Source: Muricauda sp. SCSIO 64092
GTDB taxonomy: Bacteria > Bacteroidota > Bacteroidia > Flavobacteriales > Flavobacteriaceae
Direction of reading: 5' to 3'
DNA: 64,000 nucleotides
Assembly: GCF_023016285.1 (NCBI RefSeq)
Contig: NZ_CP095413.1
Coordinates: 4,664,501 to 4,728,500 of the forward strand
Positions within the stretch are counted from its first letter, which is position 1; every line of letters begins with the position of its first letter. The translations under genes and the position numbers were made by a program. This document shows positions 7,960 to 17,000 of this stretch, piece after piece. The notes under the pieces are model-generated. The model saw nothing but the letters and a program-made list of their open reading frames with translations, did no database searches and was not told where the DNA came from.

Positions 7960-10900
7960 ATGATTGAAAAAATAACCGGTTTTCTTATTAAAAACAAGTT
8001 TTTGGCCTATTTGGCCATCGTCTTGATCATCTTGTTCGGTAGTATTACCTCACCCTTTGATCTGGGATTTGGGTTTTTACCCCAAAAAGTGATTGCCGTA
8101 GATGCGATACCAAACATTGGCGAAAACCAACAGATAATATATACCACTTGGGAGGGACAATCCCCACGGGACATTGAGGACCAAATTACGTATCCCCTTA
8201 CCTCAAATTTACTGGGAATGGCAGGTGTAAAATCCATAAGGAGCAATTCCATGTACGGGTTTTCCAGTGTCTACATCATTTTTGAAGATGATATAGGGTT
8301 TTATTGGTCCAGATTCCGAGTCTTGGAAAAATTGAATTCATTGCCTCGAGACCTGTTGCCAGAGAATGTGCAACCAAAATTGGGTCCTGATGCTACCGCC
8401 CTTGGACAGCTCTATTGGTATACCTTGGAGGGTAGGGATAAAAATGGCAAGGTAACAGGGGGTTGGGATTTAGCGGAATTACGAAGCATACAGGATTTTT
8501 ATGTCAAGAATGCCTTAGTGGCAACCCAGGGGGTTGCAGAGGTAGCTTCCATTGGTGGGTTTGTCAAGGAATATCAAATTGATGTCAATCCTGAGCTTTT
8601 AAAACAATATGGAATTTCATTAAGACAGGTCGTTGACGCCGTGAGGGCCAGCAACCGCGATGTTGGTGCACAGACCTTGGAAATAAATCGGGCAGAATAT
8701 TTTGTAAGGGGACTGGGATATATAACTTCTGTGGAAGATATTGAAAGTACAAGCATTGTTTCCAACAACTTTACATCAATTACCATTGGGGATATTGCCA
8801 AAGTTAGCCTTGGCCCTGCAACACGAAGGGGAATTTTGGATAAAGGAGGGGCTGAGGTTGTGGGCGGTGTTGTGACGGCTCGTTATGGGACCAATCCAAT
8901 GGAAGTCCTACAGAACCTACAGGACCAAATTGCAATAATAAGTACGGGACTTCCTAAAAAAGAGCTAAATGATGGGCGAATATCCCAACTCACCATTGTG
9001 CCTTTTTACGACCGTTCAAAACTTATCAAGGAGACACTGAATACGCTTGAGGATGCATTATTGTTTGAAATTCTTATTGCCATCCTTGTTGTTGTTGTTA
9101 TGTTAAGGAATTTCAGAATATCCATTTTGGTTTCCGGACTTATGCCCTTGGCTGTACTTACCGTTTTTATTACAATGAAACTCTTTAATGTAGAGGCCAA
9201 TATTGTTGCGCTTTCCGGTATAGCCATTGCCATTGGTACCATGGTGGATATGGGGATTGTATTAACCGAAAGCATAGTAAGGCACCAAAAGGACGTTCCC
9301 AATAACAATTTGGAAACGAATATAAAAGATGCATCAAAAGAAGTGTCTGGAGCAATATTTACTGCTGGCTTAACCACAATTGTGAGCTTTGTTCCCGTTT
9401 TTGCACTTACCGGGGCAGAGGGCAAATTATTTTCGCCATTGGCGTTTACCAAGACAGTTGCGCTTTTTGCTTCTATTGGAATTGCATTGTTTGCGATTCC
9501 ACCCATTGCCGCATCACTTTTAAGGAAGAAACTCCCCTGGGGAAATGCCATTCCATGGATAGTTGTCCTCCTTGGTTTTGTTTCCAGCTTTTTTGGAACC
9601 TATTTGGGACTTTTTCTCATTTTTTTTGGTGTGGTAGAGCTATTGCACCAACATGAAAAGATAACATTGCGGACCAGAAAAAGAACTGTATTGATTGGTA
9701 CACTAACGGTAATTTTAATTCTACTTACAATATATTGGCGGCCTTTGGGAATTGGAAACAATTTGTTTGCCAATGGTCTTTTTATAGCATTTTTGGTCAT
9801 ATTGGTTTTAGCACCATTTTGGTATTTTATTAATAAATATGAGAGGATATTGCGGTGGGTACTTAACAACAAGGGCCTAAGCCTCAGCGTCCCAATAGTA
9901 CTTCTGGTTTTAGGTATTTCAATCATGCTATTTTCCCAGAAGGAATTCATGCCAACCTTGGATGAGGGGGAATTTTTGTTGATGCCCACTTCGCTTCCCC
10001 ATTCAGGAATTTCAGAGAACAACGAAATACTCAAAAAGTTGGACATGGCGGTTATGACCATCCCGGAAATTGAGTACGTTGTGGGAAAGGCAGGTCGTGT
10101 AGAGTCTGCTTTGGACCCTGCTCCTCTTTCCATGTACGAGAACCTCATTTCATATAAGCCAGAGTATATTTTGGATGATGATGGAAGACCGGAACGTTTT
10201 GAAACGGACGTGAATGGTAATTTCATCACAAAATCCGGGGCCGCCATTCCCTCAGGAACAAGGATCAATAAGATCGATTTGGTAGCTAATGATTACGGAG
10301 ACTATTATCGGAACTGGCGCCCACATATTAAGGGGCCAGAGGATATTTGGAATGAAATTGTAAAAGTTACCAAACTTCCTGGGGTAACATCAGCCCCTCA
10401 ATTGCAGCCAATTGAGACGCGTTTGGTGATGTTACAGACCGGAATGCGCTCAAATTTGGGAGTGAAAGTAAAGGGATTGGATTTGGAGAGTGTTGAAGCA
10501 TTTGCCCTCATCTTGGAAAAGGAACTAAAACTATTGGAAGGAGTTATTCCAGAGTCCGTCTTCGCCGATAGGATGGTGGGGAAGCCTTATTTGTTGTTGG
10601 ACATCGATAGGGCAAAAATAGCCCGTTATGGTCTGCAAATCGACGATATTCAGGAAACTTTGGAGATTGCCGTTGGGGGAAAGGTGCTATCGCACACCAG
10701 TGAGGGGAGGGAACGGTATGGTGTTCGCATTCGCTATCCGAGGGAGTTAAGGGCTACACCTGAGGATTTTAAATCCATATATATCACACTCCCCAACGGA
10801 AACTCCATACCCATATCAGAATTTGTTGAGGTGAAGTACGAACAAGGTCCACAAAGTATTAAAAGTGAAGATGGTTTTTTGGTAAGCTATGTAATCTTTG

Positions 10901-11625
10901 ATAAAACCGACAATATTTCCGAAGTATCAATAGTTCAAAAGGCCCAGAAAGCTATAGTTTCAAAATTGGCTTCCGGCGAAATTACGGTTCCTTCCGGGGT
11001 CAACTACGAATTTAGCGGAACTTTTGAGCACCATTTAAGGTCCCAAAAGACCTTGGCATTTGTAATTCCATTGGTATTGGTTATCATTTTTCTATTGTTA
11101 TACCTTCAATTTCGATCCGTTTCCATTGCGTTCATGGTATTTTCTGGGGTTGCCGTGGCATTTGCCGGAGGTTTTATTATGATATGGCTATATGGACAGC
11201 CATGGTTCATGGATTTTAACCTGGGTTCCAAAAACATTAGGGATTTGTTCCAAATGGGCACGGTGAACCTGAGTGTTGCCGTATGGGTAGGGTTCATTGC
11301 GCTTTTTGGTATTGCCACGGATGATGGGGTAATAATGGCGACCTATCTAAAACAGTCTTTTAATAAATTATCCGCCAATGATGTCCCTACCATTCATGAG
11401 GCTATTGTACAGGCAGGTAAGAAAAGAATTCGCCCTTGCCTAATGACCACAGCGACCACTATTTTGGCGCTTTTACCTATTTTGACATCTTCCGGTAAAG
11501 GGAGCAGTATAATGGTTCCAATGGCCATTCCTGCATTTGGGGGGATGTTGGTCGCATTGATTACGTTGTTTGTCGTACCCTTGCTATTTTGTTGGCAAAA
11601 AGAAATACTTTTGAAGAAGCAATAA
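7960..11625 (+). CDS. CusA-type RND heavy-metal efflux permease
   Basis: A 1,221-residue inner-membrane RND pump of the heavy-metal branch (HME-RND). The N-terminal membrane helix is followed by the porter domain with QSPRDIEDQITYPLT and RVLEKLNSLP, and the TM4 motif GIAIAIGTMVDMGIV holds the proton-relay Asp. Methionines at 675 (LMPTSLP), 725 (APLSMYEN) and 824 (ETRLVMLQTG) sit in the local contexts of the three CusA copper/silver-binding methionines, so Cu(I)/Ag(I) is likelier than Zn/Co/Ni. Compared with the roughly 1,050 residues of E. coli CusA there are an extra hydrophobic block around 525-640 and extra residues between the second and third methionines. The adaptor gene follows after 16 bp; no outer-membrane channel gene is adjacent. 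Confidence 0.92.
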   Translation: MIEKITGFLIKNKFLAYLAIVLIILFGSITSPFDLGFGFLPQKVIAVDAIPNIGENQQIIYTTWEGQSPRDIEDQITYPLTSNLLGMAGVKSIRSNSMYGFSSVYIIFEDDIGFYWSRFRVLEKLNSLPRDLLPENVQPKLGPDATALGQLYWYTLEGRDKNGKVTGGWDLAELRSIQDFYVKNALVATQGVAEVASIGGFVKEYQIDVNPELLKQYGISLRQVVDAVRASNRDVGAQTLEINRAEYFVRGLGYITSVEDIESTSIVSNNFTSITIGDIAKVSLGPATRRGILDKGGAEVVGGVVTARYGTNPMEVLQNLQDQIAIISTGLPKKELNDGRISQLTIVPFYDRSKLIKETLNTLEDALLFEILIAILVVVVMLRNFRISILVSGLMPLAVLTVFITMKLFNVEANIVALSGIAIAIGTMVDMGIVLTESIVRHQKDVPNNNLETNIKDASKEVSGAIFTAGLTTIVSFVPVFALTGAEGKLFSPLAFTKTVALFASIGIALFAIPPIAASLLRKKLPWGNAIPWIVVLLGFVSSFFGTYLGLFLIFFGVVELLHQHEKITLRTRKRTVLIGTLTVILILLTIYWRPLGIGNNLFANGLFIAFLVILVLAPFWYFINKYERILRWVLNNKGLSLSVPIVLLVLGISIMLFSQKEFMPTLDEGEFLLMPTSLPHSGISENNEILKKLDMAVMTIPEIEYVVGKAGRVESALDPAPLSMYENLISYKPEYILDDDGRPERFETDVNGNFITKSGAAIPSGTRINKIDLVANDYGDYYRNWRPHIKGPEDIWNEIVKVTKLPGVTSAPQLQPIETRLVMLQTGMRSNLGVKVKGLDLESVEAFALILEKELKLLEGVIPESVFADRMVGKPYLLLDIDRAKIARYGLQIDDIQETLEIAVGGKVLSHTSEGRERYGVRIRYPRELRATPEDFKSIYITLPNGNSIPISEFVEVKYEQGPQSIKSEDGFLVSYVIFDKTDNISEVSIVQKAQKAIVSKLASGEITVPSGVNYEFSGTFEHHLRSQKTLAFVIPLVLVIIFLLLYLQFRSVSIAFMVFSGVAVAFAGGFIMIWLYGQPWFMDFNLGSKNIRDLFQMGTVNLSVAVWVGFIALFGIATDDGVIMATYLKQSFNKLSANDVPTIHEAIVQAGKKRIRPCLMTTATTILALLPILTSSGKGSSIMVPMAIPAFGGMLVALITLFVVPLLFCWQKEILLKKQ

Positions 11626-11641
11626 TATTCTAATCCATACG

Positions 11642-13366
11642 ATGTTATCCATGAAAAAATGGGGTATTTATGCAGCATTGGTTTTTGGAGGGCTTTTATT
11701 GGGCTATTTTTTCTTCGGAACCAATGATACCACCGAGAGCAAGACCGACGACATTGTCCAAAGTATGGGTAAATGGACTTGCTCAATGCATCCCCATGTG
11801 AAGGGGGAAGAAGGCGGGACCTGTCCGCTCTGCGCAATGGATTTAACATTCATGGAAGAATCGGTTACAGCATCTTCCGATTTCCAGTTTGAAATGAATG
11901 AAGATGCTCTTGCTTTGGCAAATATCCAAACTACGGTAATAGGGGCCATGAATGCCAACGTTGCATCCATTAAACTTTCGGGTGTCATTACAACCAATCA
12001 ACAGACCGATGCGGTACAGACCACTTTGTTCGAAGGTAGAATTGATGCCCTTTACCCAAATTATGTAGGGAAAAGGGTATGGAAAGGCCAGGAAATTGGA
12101 AAGGTTTATTCCCCAGAGCTTTATTTGGCACAGGATAAATTACTTACATCAGAGAATTATCGAGGGACGCACCCTAAGCTGTTCAATGCCGCCAGATATT
12201 CCATGGGACTTTGGAAAATGACGGATGAGCAGATTGATAAAGTGTTGGCCAGTGGAAAGCCGATGATGAATTTTCCCTTGTACTCGGATGTTACGGGCAC
12301 GGTGACCAAAGTTTTGGGAAAAGAGGGCAATTATTACGACGAGGGAACACCACTTTTTAAAGTATCAAATCTAAACTCCGTATGGGCCGTTTTCGATCTC
12401 TATGAGGACCAAATGGCCATGCTGGGCGAGGGACAGGAAGTTGAGATTTCCATAGCGGCCATTCACGGAAAAAATAGAACGGGTAAAATTTCTTTTATTG
12501 AGCCAATATTGCAAGAAGACAAGCGTACGGGCTCAGTAAGGGTGGTTCTTGATAACAAAAATGGGCAATTGAAGCCGGGAATGTTTGTGGAAGCTGTAGT
12601 GCAAACCCCCTTAAATTTAAACCCCAATAGCGTGATTGTGCCAAAAACGGCAGTTTTATGGACTGGAAAACGCTCCATAGTGTATAAAAAGCCATTTTTG
12701 GACAAGCCTATTTTTGAAATGACTGAGGTAAGTTTGGGACAAAGCCTACAAAATGGTTACGTGGTTCAGTCCGGTCTGGAAATAGGGGACGAGGTTGTAG
12801 TGAACGGGACGTTTACCATAGATGCAGCGGCACAACTTAACGGCAGGCCATCAATGATGTCAAAAGATTCCCATTTTGGGAATTCGAAACATGAAACCGA
12901 TCAAAAGGAAATAAGGGATATCAAGGTCATGGGGGCAATCCCTATTCAAGATAACGTTACCTTGGAATTTATGGGACATTATTTTGATTTGAAGGACGCT
13001 TTGGTGGAAACCAACTTTGAACGGTCAAAAAGTGAAGTGGATGAATTAAGTTCTTCTTTAAGGAAATATAAGGAAAAGGGCACGATGCAACCTGGTTTCT
13101 GGACCAATATTGAGAAAGGACTCGCATTGTTGTCCTCTGCCGAGGATATTGAATCCTTACGCAAACACTTTAAACCCTTTTCACGGGAATTGATTGCTTT
13201 AGTGAAAAAAGGGAAATTGGACCAAGCAACGATTTATGTCCAATTTTGTCCTATGGCGGATAATCATAAAGGGGCTTTTTGGATGAGTCTTCAAGAGGAA
13301 ATAAGAAATCCCTATTTTGGAGATAAGATGTTGATATGTGGAGTGGTAAAAGAAAAAATCAATTAA
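11642..13366 (+). CDS. CusB-type periplasmic adaptor with N-terminal heavy-metal-binding domain and C-terminal DUF3347
   Basis: A 574-residue membrane-fusion protein. After a membrane anchor (about 7-26) comes a short metal-binding domain with CSMHPHVK (Cys47, Met49, His50) and CPLCAMDL (Cys61, Cys64, Met66). The central part is a typical RND adaptor (barrel-sandwich and beta-barrel, e.g. GKVYSPELYLAQDKLL and TGTVTKVLGKEGNYYDEG). The last 150 residues fit DUF3347, with YVQFCPMADN and WMSLQEEIRNPYFGDKML, a Cys/Met-rich module often linked to copper. It would hand metal to the CusA-like pump. Its stop overlaps the 3' end of the convergent FN3 lipoprotein gene by 8 bp. Confidence 0.9.
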   Translation: MLSMKKWGIYAALVFGGLLLGYFFFGTNDTTESKTDDIVQSMGKWTCSMHPHVKGEEGGTCPLCAMDLTFMEESVTASSDFQFEMNEDALALANIQTTVIGAMNANVASIKLSGVITTNQQTDAVQTTLFEGRIDALYPNYVGKRVWKGQEIGKVYSPELYLAQDKLLTSENYRGTHPKLFNAARYSMGLWKMTDEQIDKVLASGKPMMNFPLYSDVTGTVTKVLGKEGNYYDEGTPLFKVSNLNSVWAVFDLYEDQMAMLGEGQEVEISIAAIHGKNRTGKISFIEPILQEDKRTGSVRVVLDNKNGQLKPGMFVEAVVQTPLNLNPNSVIVPKTAVLWTGKRSIVYKKPFLDKPIFEMTEVSLGQSLQNGYVVQSGLEIGDEVVVNGTFTIDAAAQLNGRPSMMSKDSHFGNSKHETDQKEIRDIKVMGAIPIQDNVTLEFMGHYFDLKDALVETNFERSKSEVDELSSSLRKYKEKGTMQPGFWTNIEKGLALLSSAEDIESLRKHFKPFSRELIALVKKGKLDQATIYVQFCPMADNHKGAFWMSLQEEIRNPYFGDKMLICGVVKEKIN

Positions 13367-14054
13367 CGGTCACCTCAAAGGAGAAAATTTGGGAGTTGGA
13401 TTGATTCCCTTGTGCATCCCTGGTCAGAACCCTCCAAAAATATTGTGTACCTGATGTAACATCAATATTTTCCAATGAATTGGACGTCAGTTCCTGTGCA
13501 AAGGGTCCAGGTGGATTAGTAGTGCCAAAGAAAACATCATACGTAGCAATATCACCATCCAAATCGCTGGATTGCCATTCCAGGGTTATTGTGGTTGTAT
13601 TGGAAGGTAATTGGGCGTTTTGTTGTGGGGACGGATCGGTTGCGGGAAAGGGCGCATATGATGATAACCCTGGCCCGGCATTGTAAAATGAGGCAATGGC
13701 ACTGTCCGAAGTGTTGTCACTGGACTCTAAAACTGAAGTTACATACCAACTATAAGGTGTGCTTCTTAACAATCGTATGTCCAAAGAATTTGTTTCTGCA
13801 GTGAAGGTATCCGTTTCATTGGTTTCCAGATTGATCAGGACTACCCTGTAACTATCCGCATTTTCCGATTGTGTCCACTCAAAGGTCACCTCACTTTCCG
13901 TATCAGATAAAACAATACCCGTAGTACATAATGAGTTGTCTTCGGGAAAAACAAGACTTACGGCAATTGGGGATAACACCTCGTTAAGTAAATCAACATC
14001 ACTACTACAACCGATCAGTAGTACAATGGACCATATGACCAGATACCGCTTCAT
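13359..14054 (-). CDS. fibronectin type III-like lipoprotein
   Basis: A 231-residue lipoprotein: MKRYLVIWSIVLLIGC gives a lipobox with Cys16. Two FN3-like modules follow, each with the conserved tryptophan and tyrosine pattern: EVTFEWTQSENADSYRVVLINL ... SWYVTSV, then TITLEWQSSDLDGDIATYDVFFGT ... QYFWRVLTRD. Such modules serve as spacers or glycan/protein contacts on the cell surface. Its ATG overlaps the stop of the upstream giant PQQ-dehydrogenase gene by 4 bp (ATGA), so it is translationally coupled and may act with that protein at the surface. No catalytic residues are visible. Confidence 0.78.
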   Translation of the reverse strand: MKRYLVIWSIVLLIGCSSDVDLLNEVLSPIAVSLVFPEDNSLCTTGIVLSDTESEVTFEWTQSENADSYRVVLINLETNETDTFTAETNSLDIRLLRSTPYSWYVTSVLESSDNTSDSAIASFYNAGPGLSSYAPFPATDPSPQQNAQLPSNTTTITLEWQSSDLDGDIATYDVFFGTTNPPGPFAQELTSNSLENIDVTSGTQYFWRVLTRDAQGNQSNSQIFSFEVTVN

Positions 14055-17000
14055 TTTTTCAATAGTTTAAATACACGTGTCTTACCTTGATATTTAAGGG
14101 AAATTACATAAACTCCGCTTTGCAGGGTATGCAATGGAACTTCGGTTCCACCGCTTTCAATGGTAATCCCATTGGAATAAAGCAGTTCTCCGGATATTGT
14201 AAAAATGTCGAGCTTCACATCCAGCGTATCGGAATTCACAGCAGCGATGCTGATTACATCATCAAAAGGATTCGGATAAATACGTATCCCTTCGGAAAGC
14301 AAAATGGTCTCTTCGTAGAGTCCCAGGCAGTCCTTTTCCGTGGATACCATGAGGGTATTGCTATCTTGTTTTAGGTCTAAAACTATTTCACTGCGATTAG
14401 TGGTAAATACGGTACCATTAAGGGTTATCGAATAAGAGGTCCCCCCGGACATGATTAGGGTAAGCGAATTTTCCGCTACGTTTAAGGATGAACTTACCGA
14501 AAGAAGTTCAGGTCCCACAATGACCACGACAAAACAAGATTCAAAATCTGGAAAGTCCGTTGTGGTGATGCATAAGTCGTAGGTACCTACAGCTAAATCA
14601 TTAATATCCAGACTTTCGTTAAATGTATACTCCTGACTGCCCGAAGCGGCGTTGGAAAGTGTAGCCATATAGGTAAAGGAAAGTCGGGATGTGATAATGA
14701 TTTGCCCATCGTTGGCACCAATACAACTAAGTCCAACGGTATTGATGGTAAAGTTATCCGCTGGGATGGTGATTTCACATCCACTATTGTCAACCATGGT
14801 ATCTGGTGGGGTGTTCGGGCACAGGTCCAAATCATTGGTTACGCCATCATTGTCGTCATCAAGTTCCGAACCGGCACATCCTTCAGAATTTACGGTTTCT
14901 CCGGCAGGGGTATTTGGACATAGGTCAATATCATTGGTGATTCCATCATTGTCAGTATCAAGCTCTGATTGTGCACATCCGTCGGAATTTACGATTTGAC
15001 CGGCTGGAGTGTTTGGACACTGATCCAAATCATTGGATACATGGTCATTGTCATCATCCAGCTGGGATTGGGTACACCCATTGGCATCCACCTGGGCACC
15101 TAAAGGGGTACTGGGACAGAAGTCAATATTATTGGTGACCCCATCGTTGTCATCGTCCAGTTGGGATTGGCTACAACCATTCGCGTTCACAACTTCTCCA
15201 TCGGGTGTATTTGGACATAGATCTAAATCATTGGATACATGGTCATTGTCATCATCCAGTTGCGTATCGGCACACCCATTGCTATCTACTTGTACACTAA
15301 TTGGAGTATTGGGGCATTGATCCAAACTGTTATTGACTCCATCATTATCCAGATCAAGTTGGGATTGGGAACAACCGTCGGCATTTACAGTCGCCCCTAC
15401 AGGTGTATTGGGACATAAATCAAGGTTATTGGGAATACCGTCAAGGTCACCATCGTTTTGTCCGGTAACACACCCAAATGCATCCACGGTAGCCCCATCG
15501 GGAGTATTTGGGCATTGGTCCAAATCATTGTTTACCCCATCATTATCATCATCAAGTTCGGAAGGGGCACATCCATTGGAATTGACCATCTCCCCATTAG
15601 GGGTATTTGGACATTGATCTATTTCATTATTGATTCCGTCATTGTCATCGTCCAATTGGGATTGGGCACAACCAGTGGCATCCACGATTTCCCCCATTGG
15701 GGTGTTCGGACAAAAATCCAGGCTGTTCGGGACATTGTCGTTATCATCGTCCAATTGGGATTGGGCACAACCATCTGCATTCACCGTTTGACCGTTGGGG
15801 GTGTTCGGGCAAATATCCAGGCTGTTCGGGACATTGTCGTTATCATCGTCCAACTGGGATTGGGCACAACCATCTGCATTTACCGTTTGACCGTTGGGGG
15901 TGTTAGGGCAAATATCCAGGCTGTTCGGGACATTGTCGTTATCATCGTCCAATTGGGATTGGGCACAACCATCTGCATTCACCGCTTGACCGTTGGGGGT
16001 GTTTGGGCAAAGATCCATATCGTTGTTCACCCCATCATTGTCATCGTCCAGTTGGGATGGGCTACAACCATCGGCATCCACACTTTCACCATTGGGGGTA
16101 TTTGGACAAAGATCCACATCGTTGTTCACCCCATCATTGTCATCGTCCAGTTGGGATGGGCTACAACCATCGGCATCCACACTTTCACCATTGGGGGTGT
16201 TTGGGCAAAGATCCATATCGTTGTTCACTCCATCATTGTCATCGTCCAGTTGGGATGGGCTACAACCATCGGCATCCACACTTTCACCATTGGGGGTGTT
16301 TGGACACAGATCTATAGCATTGTTCACCCCATCGTTGTCATCGTCCTGGAGTATTGGAATCAAACTCCACAACGCAATGTTGGATGCCCTTATTTGGCCT
16401 GCATTGGAAAAGTTTCCCCCAGCAAACAATCTTGTGTTGTCATTGGAAAATTCTAGGGAGTTGATTCTGATATCCATCCCTACGGAAGTATTTGTGCCCA
16501 AGGCTTCCCAACCGTCGTTTTCACTCCATCTGGCAATATTGTTCATTATCTCATTGATGTCGGTTTCGTCCGAAGCAGTTTCGAAACTACCCCCAACATA
16601 AAGATGGGCCCCATCAATTTGCAAACTATTGACATTACCACTGAGCCCATTGTTTAATGACTGCCATGAATTGGTATTTCTATTCCATCTTGCAATTCTG
16701 TTGACAGTTTGGCTACCTGCTATGGAAAAATTACCACCTGCATAGATATAATCATTGGTAATGGCAATGGCTTGGACAAACCCGCTTGTCCCCAAACCTA
16801 AAGTTCCCCAATTATTTCCATCCCATGTGGCTATTCTAGGAGCAGAATTTCCCCCGGCAAGGTCAAAATTCCCACCAACGTACAAATTATCGTTTTCATC
16901 AAAATTTATGGCCCTAATTTCATTATTGGTACCGGAAATACCATTTCCAGAATCGGTCAAGGGACTCCAGCCGTTATTTTCCCAAACCGCTATATTGTTT

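Noticed and set aside
9600..10268. 222-codon minus-strand frame inside the CusA-like gene
   Set aside because: The plus-strand frame has clear RND motifs throughout; the antisense frame has no domain.
14765..16349. Possible CRISPR-like array
   Set aside because: Units are 99 bp, contiguous and in frame, with no alternating unique spacers; no cas gene is present.
15458..16456. 332-codon open frame on the plus strand opposite the thrombospondin repeats
   Set aside because: It is a by-product of the 99-bp repeat, with a period of 33 residues and no signal or known domain; the minus-strand protein explains the sequence fully.
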